This document shows, in pieces, positions 44,317 through 52,336 of a stretch of DNA of 64,000 nucleotides (positions are counted from its first letter, which is position 1; every line of letters begins with the position of its first letter). The DNA comes from Bifidobacterium sp. ESL0769. GTDB taxonomy: Bacteria; Actinomycetota; Actinomycetes; Actinomycetales; Bifidobacteriaceae. The stretch is from assembly GCF_029395495.1 (NCBI RefSeq), contig NZ_CP113918.1:1550001-1614000 (forward strand). Direction: 5' to 3'. Below the pieces are notes generated by a model. That model had not been told where the DNA came from, did not search any database, and saw only the letters and a program-made list of their open reading frames with translations. The translations under genes were made by a program, and so were the position numbers.

Positions 44317-44640
44317 ATCGCTAACATAGCATCATCGGCTGTAAAACAGCACAATTGCACAATAGAATCGGCGGATTGGTGAATTTCGTGTTATTCCATA
44401 GGCATTATAGGCATTTCAGAAAGCTCGGCCACTGGAACCCAAAGAACTACGAGACCAACATTTGAGGCAAAACTAAGACGCACCATAGTATTCATTGGGT
44501 TACTTGCCCGATCTACCGCTAACCTTATCAATCATTGGCACAAACAAAAAAGCCCCGCAAAAGCGGGACTTTGAAGAAAACACCGTTTGGCAAAACTACG
44601 TAAACGGCGAAATCTCAACCTGCACGACGCTTAGGCGCAC
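44317..44640. other. Intergenic region between rplT and sortase gene
   Basis: These 324 bp hold the rplT terminator (44545-44573) and the upstream region of the sortase gene. A TATGTT-like -10 sits about 11 nt before the ATG at 44316, which would allow leaderless expression. No gene is supported. Confidence 0.55.
44545..44573 (-). terminator. Terminator of infC-rpmI-rplT
   Basis: AAAGTCCCGC and GCGGGGCTTT form a stem with a 4-nt TTTT loop (leftward strand), then TTTG. It is a strong rho-independent form about 70 nt after the rplT stop. Confidence 0.9.
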
Positions 44641-45024
44641 TCAGGCGGCCACCGGGGCGTTGACGTCCTTGGGCAGTGCGGCCTTCGCCTTGTCGACGAT
44701 GGTCTTAAAGGTGTCCGGGTCGGAAACGGCCAACTCGGCAAGTGCGCGGCGGTCGAGCTCGATGCCGGAAAGGCGCAGGCCCTGCATGAAGCGGTTGTAA
44801 GTGATGCCTTGAGCGCGGACTGCGGCGTTGATACGCTGAATCCACAGCTTGCGGAAGTCACCCTTACGCGCCTTGCGGTCGCGGAAGTTGTAGTTAAATG
44901 AATGGAGCAGCTGTTCCTTCGCACGACGGTACGAACGGGAACGCTGGCCACGGTAGCCCGAAGCCCTCTTTAAAACGACGCGACGCTTCTTATGAGCGTT
45001 CACTGCGCGCTTGACACGTGCCAT
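44641..45024 (-). CDS. rplT: 50S ribosomal protein L20 (bL20)
   Basis: A 127-residue 23S rRNA-binding protein essential for early 50S assembly. It begins [32 protein letters not shown] and shows the conserved [26 protein letters not shown] core. The usual length is 115-120, so the acidic Ala-rich tail is slightly extended. It is third in infC-rpmI-rplT, 53 nt after rpmI. Confidence 0.98.
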   Translation of the reverse strand: MARVKRAVNAHKKRRVVLKRASGYRGQRSRSYRRAKEQLLHSFNYNFRDRKARKGDFRKLWIQRINAAVRAQGITYNRFMQGLRLSGIELDRRALAELAVSDPDTFKTIVDKAKAALPKDVNAPVAA

Positions 45025-45077
45025 ATTGTTTCCTCTAGCTTTCTATAAACCTATTAACCCTTTAAACCAAGCCGATT

Positions 45078-45272
45078 TCAGCGGCCGAGCAGCTTTCGCA
45101 TGTTCTTGCTCTGCGACGTGGCCAGCACCTGGTCGCGGGAGAGGTTGCGGCGCTTGCGCGCGGACTTGTGCTCAAGGTTGTGGCGCATCGAGGTGCCAGC
45201 CTGCATGAGCTTGCCCGTACCGGTGACGCGGACGCGCTTTTTCGCGGCGGAATTGGTTTTCATCTTCGGCAT
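45078..45272 (-). CDS. rpmI: 50S ribosomal protein L35 (bL35)
   Basis: A 64-residue protein reading [20 protein letters not shown] at its start and [15 protein letters not shown] later, both diagnostic of bL35. The start at 45272 is preceded by TAGGAGG in the infC-rpmI gap. An open frame continues upstream, but the ribosome site and family length fix this start. Confidence 0.98.
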   Translation of the reverse strand: MPKMKTNSAAKKRVRVTGTGKLMQAGTSMRHNLEHKSARKRRNLSRDQVLATSQSKNMRKLLGR

Positions 45273-45366
45273 TGCTGCCCTCCTATTTATCTTAAGGATA
45301 TCGAATTCATTCGTTCGATGCCCTGTACCTGCCGACGTTGCCATCGGCCGGCACAAAAATTTACTA

Positions 45367-46275
45367 TTACTTCTTGCTTGCCCTTGGTGCCGGCTTGGCC
45401 GGTTTTGCAGGCTTGGCAGACTTAGGTGAAGCCGCTGGCTTCGACTTGGCGGAAGACTTCGCCGCACTCACAGCAGGCTTGCCGGACTTTTGAGGCTTCT
45501 CCGACTTTGCAGGAGTTTCGGCCTTGCTTTCCTTGGACGCTGCTTTGGCAGAAGACTTCGCAGGGGCCTTCGGCTCCGCTGCCTTCGCAGACTTTGCAGG
45601 AGCGGAAGCTTTTGCTGCCTTGATTTCATTGACCGCAGCTTTCGCCGCTCCGGCCTCCTGTGCCTTTTCCTTCTCCTTGGCCGCGAGCCTTGCCTTCTGG
45701 CGGGCCTGACGGTCGGCACGAGTGTCGGCACCGCGACGACGCTGCTCGGACTTGGCGTGTACCTTCTTGCCCTTGGGAGCCAACGTCATGAAGATGTTGC
45801 GTCCCTCGTGCTTCGGGTAGAACTCGATGGTGCTATACTCGGAGACTTCATCGGCCAGACGTTGCAAAAGTTCCACGCCACCGATTGGGCGGGACTGCTC
45901 GCGACCGCGCAGCATGATGGTGACCTTGACCTTGTCGCCGCCTTGAAGGAAGCGGATGACATGGCTCTTCTTAACCTCGAAGTCATGCTCGTCAATCTTC
46001 AGACGGAAACGAATTTCCTTGATCTCGGCCGCACTCTGGTTGCGACGCGCTTCGCGCTGCTTGATCTTCTCGTTGTACTTGTACTTGCCATAGTCGATGA
46101 GCTTGGCCACCGGAGGATCCGCATTCGGCGCCACCTCAACCAAATCGAGATTTGCTTCCTTGGCCAGATTCAATGCGACCGAGGTCGCGATGACCCCGAC
46201 CTGCTCGCTGTTCGGGCCGATCAGACGTACCTTGGAAACGCGTATCTCGTCGTTAATGCGTGGTTCTGCGCTGAT
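45367..46275 (-). CDS. infC: Translation initiation factor IF-3 with AUC start and Lys/Ala-rich tail
   Basis: A 302-residue factor that prevents premature subunit joining and checks the start codon. After [14 protein letters not shown]3_N and IF3_C are typical ([53 protein letters not shown]). Beyond residue 180 lies a roughly 120-residue tail rich in Lys, Ala, Ser and Pro, absent from enterobacterial IF3. No ATG, GTG or TTG fits: the only upstream candidate, TTG at 46287, sits on the Shine-Dalgarno sequence itself. The ATC at 46275, with GGAG 6 nt upstream, aligns with the start of actinobacterial IF3 (M-SAEPRIND). A rare start codon at infC is a known self-control device. Confidence 0.93.
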   Translation of the reverse strand: MSAEPRINDEIRVSKVRLIGPNSEQVGVIATSVALNLAKEANLDLVEVAPNADPPVAKLIDYGKYKYNEKIKQREARRNQSAAEIKEIRFRLKIDEHDFEVKKSHVIRFLQGGDKVKVTIMLRGREQSRPIGGVELLQRLADEVSEYSTIEFYPKHEGRNIFMTLAPKGKKVHAKSEQRRRGADTRADRQARQKARLAAKEKEKAQEAGAAKAAVNEIKAAKASAPAKSAKAAEPKAPAKSSAKAASKESKAETPAKSEKPQKSGKPAVSAAKSSAKSKPAASPKSAKPAKPAKPAPRASKK

Positions 46276-46535
46276 GATGAACTCCAATCCTTGCTGCTCT
46301 TGGACGCGCCATCATCCGGAACTTTCGCGACATCGAACAACCGACATCGGAACAAAACATCATTCGCAACAGGAATTCAAAACACAGACATCGAAATAAA
46401 TCGACACAGCGGAAAGCAACGGCAAATGCCAAACTTCCGATTCCTTGTAAATTCAAGGAATGTCTTGAACCCGAAGCTACGAAAAGCTTCCAGGTGGGGC
46501 GCACCCACTTTCTTGATTTCTCAAGCCAAAACACA
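46276..46535 (-). promoter_or_regulatory. Long structured 5' leader of infC-rpmI-rplT
   Basis: About 250 nt separate the predicted start point from infC. Hairpins visible on the leftward strand are GTGGGTGCGCCCCAC, GAAGCTTTTCGTAGCTTC, and ATTCCTTGAATTTACAAGGAAT. No open frame is supported. Leaders of this operon are controlled by L20 in Bacillus, but no shared motif is provable here. Confidence 0.6.
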
Positions 46536-46565
46536 AGTATACCATCGAGCGCGACAACGCTGCAA
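46536..46565 (-). promoter_or_regulatory. Promoter of infC-rpmI-rplT
   Basis: Read leftwards: TTGCAG, an 18-nt spacer, TATACT preceded by TGG (partly extended -10). It is the best vegetative promoter match in the window. Confidence 0.75.
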
Positions 46566-46575
46566 AACCAGAGCG

Positions 46576-47082
46576 TCACGCCGAGGTGTCGAAATTAGCG
46601 TATTCCAAATCCTTCATCGCACCGTTGTCCTCCACCTGCACCTGACCGGTCGGGTGGAAACCGATATGACGATAAAATCCCTGCGCCTTTTCGTTGCTTT
46701 CCAGCACCCACAACACGACGCGCTTGGTCGGCAACGCATCGAACACCGCCTGCGCCAACTTGCGTCCGATGCCACAGCCCTGACAACGCTTGAGGACGTA
46801 GATTGCCGCCAGTTCCGCAGTGTCAGGGTAGTAACTGGGCTCACGGGCGGGATTTACCAGCTCGGCATAACCCACCATTTCATCGTCCATCAGCGCCACG
46901 AACACGTTCGCCGGATCATGGCGTTTGGTGACCTCAAGCGCAAACTCCGGGGTGATCTTGTCTACCAGCCATTGCGGCAGCTTGCCTTGATAGGTCTCGC
47001 ACCAGGTCTGAGAGTGTACTTCAGCCTTGGCCTGAAAATCTGCCGGCGTGATATGGCGAATGACGATGTGGTGGTCAGCCAT
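46576..47082 (-). CDS. GNAT family N-acetyltransferase
   Basis: A 168-residue single-domain acetyltransferase. Motif A (acetyl-CoA pyrophosphate loop) is CQGCGIGRKLAQAVFDAL, preceded by the strand ELAAIYVLKRC. The C-terminal ESNEKAQGFYRHIGFHPTG is the common motif B region. The first 12 residues (IVIRHITPADFQ) are typical of the family. Start at 47082 with AAAGGA 8 nt upstream. Substrate unknown. It starts divergently from the thiamine kinase gene, with family B element copy 2 between them, and ends just upstream of the infC promoter. Confidence 0.9.
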   Translation of the reverse strand: MADHHIVIRHITPADFQAKAEVHSQTWCETYQGKLPQWLVDKITPEFALEVTKRHDPANVFVALMDDEMVGYAELVNPAREPSYYPDTAELAAIYVLKRCQGCGIGRKLAQAVFDALPTKRVVLWVLESNEKAQGFYRHIGFHPTGQVQVEDNGAMKDLEYANFDTSA

Positions 47083-47104
47083 GGATGAATCCTTTCATAT
47101 TCCA

Positions 47105-47258
47105 GGCTCACATTTTTTCGACAGTCTGAAAAAATGTGAGCCCGAAACGAACATCGCTCACAGCATAACACCATAATTCCAACGTTTCTGAGCAATTTTC
47201 AAAATATCGAATGTTCATTTGGCTCACATTTTTTGAAAGGTCCGGAAAAATGTGAGCC
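47105..47258. repeat. Composite palindromic element, family B, copy 2
   Basis: The hairpins 47105-47142 and 47221-47258 share GGCTCACATTTTTT and AAAAA(A)TGTGAGCC arms. They flank a 78-bp centre that starts CGAAACGAACATCG and ends CGAATGTTCATTT. Copy 1 is at 15667-15830. Here it lies between two divergent genes, so it could influence both. Confidence 0.82.
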
Positions 47259-47281
47259 CTCAAAAGAGTAACCTCCATATT

Positions 47282-48025
47282 ATGACCTCATCATGCATCA
47301 TTTTCGCGGCTGGCAGCTATTACGGCAATGAGCCATCTGGCGACGAGGTTCCGGACGGTGTTTTCATCATCGCCGCCGACGGAGGGCTTGACCATGTTCG
47401 AGGATTGGGGATTCGGCCTGATTTGGTTATCGGGGACTTTGACTCTGCAAACGCACGAGTTCCAGAAGGAGTGGAGACCATAGCGCTTCCGCCCGAACAC
47501 GACGACCCGGACATGCTATCGGCGCTGAAAACCGGCTGGTCGAGGGGCTATCGGGACTTCCGTATTTACGGCGGACTAGGCGGACGGGTCGATCACACCA
47601 TCGCCAATATCCAGATGCTCGCGTTGCTGGCGCACAACGGCGGACACGGACTGCTCTACGGCGAGCACAGCGTGGTCACCGCCGTTTGCAACGGCTCGTT
47701 ATCGTTCACTTCGGATGCGCTGAGAGGCAATGCCAAAAATCGCATGGTCTCCGTCTTTTCTCACGCCGATATCTCACACGGAGTAAGCGAAACGGGACTC
47801 AAATACGAACTCGACAACGGCACGATACGCAGCGACACCGTTCTTGGGGTCAGCAATGAGCTACTCGACGAACAACCGGCATCCATCAGCGTCTCCGACG
47901 GCACCCTCATCGTCACCTTCCCTTTCGAAGCTGCGCTACCGACGTCGAAAACAGATATCAAAGCTTCAGAAACACTGGGACCTCTGGCTTCGCACGTCTC
48001 GGTGCTGCTCAACAAGTCACGCTGA
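47282..48025 (+). CDS. thiN: Thiamine pyrophosphokinase
   Basis: Transfers pyrophosphate from ATP to thiamine, giving TPP, the cofactor of phosphoketolase. The 247-residue protein has the substrate motifs FIIAADGGLDHVRGLGIRPDLVIGDFDS, PPEHDDPDMLSAL and YGGLGGRVDHTIANIQML of the TPK catalytic domain, then a beta-rich C-terminal domain. I start at 47282 (MTSSCIIFAAG); the frame opens 30 nt earlier, but that part lies within the family B hairpin. No TPP riboswitch is seen upstream. Confidence 0.9.
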   Translation: MTSSCIIFAAGSYYGNEPSGDEVPDGVFIIAADGGLDHVRGLGIRPDLVIGDFDSANARVPEGVETIALPPEHDDPDMLSALKTGWSRGYRDFRIYGGLGGRVDHTIANIQMLALLAHNGGHGLLYGEHSVVTAVCNGSLSFTSDALRGNAKNRMVSVFSHADISHGVSETGLKYELDNGTIRSDTVLGVSNELLDEQPASISVSDGTLIVTFPFEAALPTSKTDIKASETLGPLASHVSVLLNKSR

Positions 48026-48242
48026 CGAAACCGCACACAGGCACAAAATATCTATCCGATGAAGCTTGAAATTTGCCCAATAATTTTTATTGGAAACCCT
48101 GCCAGTTGGAGTAAAACCAACCATCCCTAACCTGACTGTGGGCCATCGAACACAATATTGGTCACACTTCCTGCATTTCCTGCTTTCACGCCACCTCAAG
48201 AAACCCTAGAATCAAGGCAGCAACACAATGAAAGGACCCACG

Positions 48243-48683
48243 ATGGCCAACGCAAAAACCACAGCAAATTCCACAACCGAAAAACCCGATCCGGCACAAG
48301 AAGACGGCAAGGTGCTTTTCGTCTGTTACAACCACTGCTCCACCTGCGCCAAGGCACGCAGATGGCTCAATGAAAACGACGTCGATTTCACCGAACGCGA
48401 CATCAAAGGCGACAATCCCACAGCCGCCGAGCTCAAGCGCTGGTACAAGGCGAGCGGCCTACCGCTCAAGCGTTTCTTCAACACCTCGGGCATGCCCTAT
48501 CGCGAGATGAAACTTAAAGACAAACTGCCTGAAATGAGCGAGGATGAGCAACTGAAACTCCTTGCAACCAATGGGATGCTGGTCAAGCGCCCGATAGTTG
48601 TGAACGCTAACAAAATATTGGTCGGTTTCAGCCCTGAAACGTGGCAAAACGCCTTTTCTAGTACAGCAGACACGTTAAAATAA
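48243..48683 (+). CDS. ArsC/Spx-family thioredoxin-like protein
   Basis: A 146-residue protein. After a 25-residue Thr/Lys-rich start, the ArsC fold begins [19 protein letters not shown], with the CxxC catalytic centre. [19 protein letters not shown], then [17 protein letters not shown] and [18 protein letters not shown] (the conserved KRP loop) complete the fold. Start at 48243 with AAAGGA 7 nt upstream. No arsenic-resistance genes are nearby, so a YffB-like reductase or unspecified role is more likely than arsenate reduction. Confidence 0.88.
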   Translation: MANAKTTANSTTEKPDPAQEDGKVLFVCYNHCSTCAKARRWLNENDVDFTERDIKGDNPTAAELKRWYKASGLPLKRFFNTSGMPYREMKLKDKLPEMSEDEQLKLLATNGMLVKRPIVVNANKILVGFSPETWQNAFSSTADTLK

Positions 48684-48708
48684 CAAGTGTTGGTAAATAT
48701 ACAGCAAT

Positions 48709-48729
48709 GGGGCGCGAGCCCGCGTCCCC
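48709..48729 (+). other. GC-rich hairpin in the gap 5' leader
   Basis: GGGGCGCG and CGCGTCCCC (with a few unpaired bases) lie 25-45 nt before the start of gap. A TATACA -10 candidate sits just upstream. It may stabilise or tune this highly expressed mRNA. Confidence 0.45.
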
Positions 48730-48754
48730 AAGCTGTTCCTTTAGGGAGAATTAC

Positions 48755-49810
48755 ATGACAGTAAAGATTGGTATTAACGGTTTCGGCCGCATTGGACGCC
48801 TTGCGTTCCGTCGCATTTTTGAACTTCAGGCCCGCGGTGGCGAGGCCGGTGACATCGAAGTCGCAGCAATCAACGATCTGACCACGCCTTCCATGCTCGC
48901 CTACCTCTTGAAGTACGACAGCGTTCACGGCACCTTCCGCCACGATGACGGCACCCCGGTCGAAGTTTCCTCCACTGATGACGCGATCGTCGTCGACGGC
49001 AAGGAATACAAGGTCTATGCCGAGAAGGACGCCCGCAACATTCCGTGGGTGAAGAACGATGGCGTTGAGTTCGTGCTCGAGTGCACCGGCTTCTACACCT
49101 CCGCCGAGAAGAGCCAGGCCCACCTGGACGCCGGCGCCAAGAAGGTCCTCATCTCCGCTCCGGCGAAGGACGAGACCACCCCGACCGTCGTCTTCGGCGT
49201 CAACCAAGACATCCTCAAGCCTTCCGACGACATTGTTTCCGCCGGCTCCTGCACCACGAACTCCTTCGCGGCGCTCGTCAAGCTGCTTGACGACAACTTC
49301 GGCATCAAGGTCGGCTTCATGACCACCGTGCACGCCTACACCGGCACCCAGATGCTGCTCGACGGCCCGCGTGGCTCCAAGCCGCGCAACAACCGTGCCG
49401 CCGCCGTCAACACGATCGAGCACTCCACCGGCGCCGCCAAGGCCATCGGTAAGGTTGTTCCTTCCGTCAACGGCAAGCTGCAGGGCCACGCCCAGCGCGT
49501 TCAGGTTCCTGACGGATCCTTCACCGAACTCTTCACCGTGCTCGACAAGGAAGTCTCTGCCGACGACATCAACGCCGCCGCGAAGAAGGCCTTCGAGAAC
49601 AACGAGACCTTCGGCTACAACGCCGACAGCATCGTGACCTCCGACATCATCGACGACACCCACGGTGGCGTTTTCGATCCGACGCAGACCGACGTCAACA
49701 CCATTGACGGCACCACTCTGGCTCGCACCGTTGCCTTCTACGACAACGAGTACGGCTTCACCTGCAACATGATTCGCACCCTGCTCTACTTCACCGAACT
49801 CAGCAAGTGA
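48755..49810 (+). CDS. gap: Type I glyceraldehyde-3-phosphate dehydrogenase
   Basis: Oxidises and phosphorylates glyceraldehyde-3-phosphate with NAD in the lower part of the bifid shunt. The 351-residue protein has the Rossmann start [18 protein letters not shown], the active-site Cys in AGSCTTNS, the His in TVHAYTGTQ, and [13 protein letters not shown]. The C-terminus [16 protein letters not shown] is typical. Start at 48755 after AGGGAG. Codon use is strongly biased to C-ending codons (GGC, AAG, ACC), as expected for one of the most expressed genes. Confidence 0.98.
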   Translation: MTVKIGINGFGRIGRLAFRRIFELQARGGEAGDIEVAAINDLTTPSMLAYLLKYDSVHGTFRHDDGTPVEVSSTDDAIVVDGKEYKVYAEKDARNIPWVKNDGVEFVLECTGFYTSAEKSQAHLDAGAKKVLISAPAKDETTPTVVFGVNQDILKPSDDIVSAGSCTTNSFAALVKLLDDNFGIKVGFMTTVHAYTGTQMLLDGPRGSKPRNNRAAAVNTIEHSTGAAKAIGKVVPSVNGKLQGHAQRVQVPDGSFTELFTVLDKEVSADDINAAAKKAFENNETFGYNADSIVTSDIIDDTHGGVFDPTQTDVNTIDGTTLARTVAFYDNEYGFTCNMIRTLLYFTELSK

Positions 49811-49873
49811 GCAAGCTGCGGCGATAAGCTGCAGAACTGTTTCGCTTCCATTAGCGAAACATGATTCGTAACG

Positions 49874-49907
49874 AAAGATCCCCAACCGTTTGGCTGGGGA
49901 TCTTTTT
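49874..49907 (+). terminator. Terminator of gap
   Basis: AAAGATCCCCAACC and GGCTGGGGATCTTTTT form a long GC-rich stem with a short loop and T-run, 64 nt after the stop. Confidence 0.92.
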
Positions 49908-50067
49908 ATGTCGGTGGCTTCTTTTCTATATGCAGTCAACCGTTACCATCTCTATGAAGCATGCTCGAAACTTGACCAAACCGACACCCTGTTCCAAAAG
50001 CTCACTGACCGCCAAGACACGGATTTGGAAACAGTGCCGATAAACCAAAAGATTAGACTTAGGGCTT

Positions 50068-50577
50068 ATGAGCAAGAAACATAAGAAAACAGCGGGGACA
50101 GCCTCCACCCCGGCGACGCGAGAACTGAGTGAAGCGGGAATTCCCTTTAAAATCTACGAGTACGAACATTCCTCGGATCATATGGACGAAGGCTACGGGC
50201 TCGAGGGCGCGGAAAAACTCGGCATCGACCCGCATCGTTCGTTCAAGACGCTCATGGCCGACACGGGCGACGAACGGGTCATCGGCGTAGTACCGGTAAG
50301 CGGACACTTGGATATGAAATATCTCGCGGCTGCGGTGGGCGCCAAGAAAGCCGCCATGGCCGACCCCAAGGTGGCACAACGCGAAAGCGGCTACGTGGTC
50401 GGCGGTATTTCCCCACTCGGGCAACGCACGAAGCACAAGACCGTGATTGACGAAAGCGCAATGCAATACGATGAAATCATCGTCTCCGGCGGCAAGCGCG
50501 GCTTCAGCGTTGGTGTGAACCCGAACGACCTGGTGAACGTGCTTGGCGCGACTGTCGCCAAAATCGGCACGTGGTAG
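50068..50577 (+). CDS. ybaK: YbaK/EbsC-type Cys-tRNA(Pro)/aminoacyl-tRNA deacylase
   Basis: Hydrolyses mischarged Cys-tRNA(Pro). The 169-residue protein has the INS-superfamily core: LGIDPHRSFKTLMAD with the conserved Lys, VIGVVPVSGHLDMKYLAAAVGAKKAAMAD, and VVGGISPLGQRTKHKTVID, followed by SGGKRGFSVGVNPNDLV. The start ATG at 50068 has no strong ribosome site. Function is inferred from the family. Confidence 0.93.
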   Translation: MSKKHKKTAGTASTPATRELSEAGIPFKIYEYEHSSDHMDEGYGLEGAEKLGIDPHRSFKTLMADTGDERVIGVVPVSGHLDMKYLAAAVGAKKAAMADPKVAQRESGYVVGGISPLGQRTKHKTVIDESAMQYDEIIVSGGKRGFSVGVNPNDLVNVLGATVAKIGTW

Positions 50578-50637
50578 AGCAAGACAATGCATTAGAATAG
50601 TGAACGGTAACAAATACGTTTCTACACAGGAGTTGAT

Positions 50638-51588
50638 ATGACTTCACCAAACCTGCCCCCACGCTCGGGCCAGCAATTCACTATTTCGCACGGCGACTAC
50701 ACGGCTGTGGTCACCGAGCTCGGCGCAACGCTGCGCAAACTCACCTACCGCGGCAAGGACATGATCGCCTCGTGGGACGCGGACAAGCCCGTGCCCTGCA
50801 CCAACGGCGAGCTGCTCGTCCCCTTCCCCAACCGCATCGAAGACGGTGTCTATACCTTTGAAGGCAAGACCTACACGCTGCCCATCGACGAGCACGAGAA
50901 ACACAATGCCATCCACGGCTACGGTTACCGGGCGTTCTGGAAGCTGGAAAGCCTCGAGGAGGATCGCGTCGCGCTTACCTGGCGGACCGGCAACATGAAA
51001 GGCTACCCCTTCGACCTGCTGGTCCGCGCCGTGTTCAGTTTGAGCGACGATGGGCTTCAACTCACCCTCTCCGCCACTAATAACGACACCATTGACGCGC
51101 CCTGGGCCTTGGCCATCCACCCATGGATCGCCAACGGATTCGGTGGCTACGGCGACGAGATCGACGGGCAGAACGCACAGTGCTCGGTTACTATTCCGGC
51201 GCGCACGCACGTCACCGTCAACGAGCGTCTGCTGCCCACCGGCACCGAGCCCGTCAGCGGCAAGTACGACCTGCGCCAGCCCACGGCGCTCACCGAGCAG
51301 CCGTATGATGATGCTTGGACCGACGTCGAACGTGACGCCGACGGCAACACCTTTGCCACGTTGACGCGCCCCGACGGATTGGCCGTGAGCGTCGGTGGCG
51401 ACAAAACCATCACCTCGTTCCAGATGTGCACCGGCACCGGTTTCGCGCCCGAGAGCCACCCGGCCGGCGTCGCCATCGAGCCGCAGACAGCCTATGCCAA
51501 CGCGTTCAACAGCGGTAAGGACCTCATCGCCATCAAGCCCAGTGAAACCAGCTCGACCAACCTTTATTTCAAGGCAGAGCAGCGCTGA
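50638..51588 (+). CDS. Aldose 1-epimerase family protein
   Basis: A 316-residue galactose-mutarotase-like beta-sandwich. Motifs are LVPFPNRIEDGVYTFEGK near residue 60, with the binding Arg, and KHNAIHGYGYRAFW with the catalytic His, then a second His in LAIHPWIANGFG and a Glu near AIEPQTAYANAFNSG (acting as base). Start at 50638, with CAGGAG 6 nt upstream. It probably balances anomers of galactose or glucose from oligosaccharide breakdown. Its gene follows ybaK by 60 nt. Confidence 0.92.
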   Translation: MTSPNLPPRSGQQFTISHGDYTAVVTELGATLRKLTYRGKDMIASWDADKPVPCTNGELLVPFPNRIEDGVYTFEGKTYTLPIDEHEKHNAIHGYGYRAFWKLESLEEDRVALTWRTGNMKGYPFDLLVRAVFSLSDDGLQLTLSATNNDTIDAPWALAIHPWIANGFGGYGDEIDGQNAQCSVTIPARTHVTVNERLLPTGTEPVSGKYDLRQPTALTEQPYDDAWTDVERDADGNTFATLTRPDGLAVSVGGDKTITSFQMCTGTGFAPESHPAGVAIEPQTAYANAFNSGKDLIAIKPSETSSTNLYFKAEQR

Positions 51589-51636
51589 ATCGACACGGCT
51601 CATACTGCAAGTCCGCGCCAAATCTTTAGCGTTGGC

Positions 51637-51666
51637 TTGCGTGAAGTCGCAACAACGTGCGATAAT
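51637..51666 (+). promoter_or_regulatory. Promoter of bL37 gene
   Basis: TTGCGT, an 18-nt spacer, GATAAT, about 37 nt before the bL37 start. Confidence 0.6.
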
Positions 51667-51702
51667 GCCTAAGGCTTATTCATTAAGGTAAAGGAGTCCA
51701 TC

Positions 51703-51777
51703 ATGGGAATGCGCGGACGTAAGCGTAAGGCACGCCGCAAAAAGGCGGCCAACCACGGCAAAAGGCCAAATGCCTGA
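51703..51777 (+). CDS. Mini ribosomal protein bL37 (24 residues)
   Basis: The frame encodes MGMRGRKRKARRKKAANHGK and four more residues, a 24-residue basic peptide. The sequence matches the actinobacterial 50S protein bL37 (formerly AURKAIP1/COX24 domain), which sits near the peptidyl transferase centre in mycobacteria. AAAGGAG lies 6 nt upstream, a promoter is seen at 51637-51666, and a terminator follows at 51803-51834. Too short to be found by length-based gene callers. Confidence 0.92.
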   Translation: MGMRGRKRKARRKKAANHGKRPNA

Positions 51778-51802
51778 GTTCGTTAGGTTAAGCGAATAAA
51801 GA

Positions 51803-51834
51803 GAATGCCTCGCAGCAAATGCGGGGCATTTTTC
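51803..51834 (+). terminator. Terminator of bL37 gene
   Basis: GAATGCCTCGCA and TGCGGGGCATTTTTC form a stem with a GCAAA loop and T-run, 25 nt after the stop. Confidence 0.87.
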
Positions 51835-51889
51835 GTATATGAATTATGCTGCCTGATTGGTGACGACGACGATGCCAGCCGGAACCTAC

Positions 51890-51917
51890 AAAAAAGCCAC
51901 GCACAAAAGCGTGGCCG
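51890..51917 (-). terminator. Terminator of the sigma / Cys-rich protein operon
   Basis: GGCCACGC and GCGTGGC (leftward) form a stem with a TTTTGT loop, followed by TTTTTTG. Confidence 0.87.
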
Positions 51918-51953
51918 GAAACGAATTTGATAAGTCGCGGAGACCTGGAGACC

Positions 51954-52247
51954 TTATGCGGACGCGACTTCGCCGCCGCAGGATTCCTCGAGGCAGCAGC
52001 GATCGAGCGTCGCCTCAAGCTTGGCGATGAGGCATTGCGGGGCGGAGGTAGGACGCAGCAAATCGCGCAGTTCGTCAATCAATGCCTTTTCGCGGGCATC
52101 GCAGCAGGATTCCGGGTTGAAGCATTCGTCGTCGGAGACGCGATTGCTCGAATCGTAACGGGAAATTTCGATGTCGGTTCGCGTCATGCCATCGGAATGT
52201 TGGCTTCTCACCACCACTCGGCTGGTACGCTCGATTCGTCCGTCCAT
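51954..52247 (-). CDS. Cys-rich small protein, putative zinc-binding anti-sigma factor
   Basis: A 97-residue protein with seven cysteines, in DDECFNPESCCDA, SAPQCLIA, DRCCLEESCGG. It lies directly after an ECF sigma gene in the same direction. In related actinobacteria the RsrA/RshA anti-sigma factor has this place and holds a redox-sensitive zinc. The exact HxxxCxxC motif is not seen, so the assignment rests on Cys content, size and context. Start at 52247 with AAAGGAG 7 nt upstream. Confidence 0.7.
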   Translation of the reverse strand: MDGRIERTSRVVVRSQHSDGMTRTDIEISRYDSSNRVSDDECFNPESCCDAREKALIDELRDLLRPTSAPQCLIAKLEATLDRCCLEESCGGEVASA

Positions 52248-52336
52248 CGTCGTTCTCCTTTCGTTACATCTAATTGACTATTATTACTCATTTTGGCTGT
52301 TTTGGGGTTCGCGGATAGTGAAGATGCGGTTTCGGC

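Noticed and set aside
47142..47282. TPP riboswitch upstream of thiN
   Set aside because: The conserved CTGAGA and ACCTGATCTGGATAAT-type boxes are absent; the space is occupied by the palindromic element.
48243..48683. Arsenate-resistance locus
   Set aside because: The ArsC-family fold is present, but no arsR, arsB or acr3 gene lies near it; the family includes many non-arsenic members.
48497..49939. 480-codon open frame on the minus strand opposite gap
   Set aside because: The C-ending codon bias of gap suppresses stops on the other strand; the translation is Gly/Val repeats without any family signature.
49890..50084. Short plus-strand frame between gap and ybaK
   Set aside because: It starts inside the gap terminator, overlaps the ybaK start and has no ribosome site.
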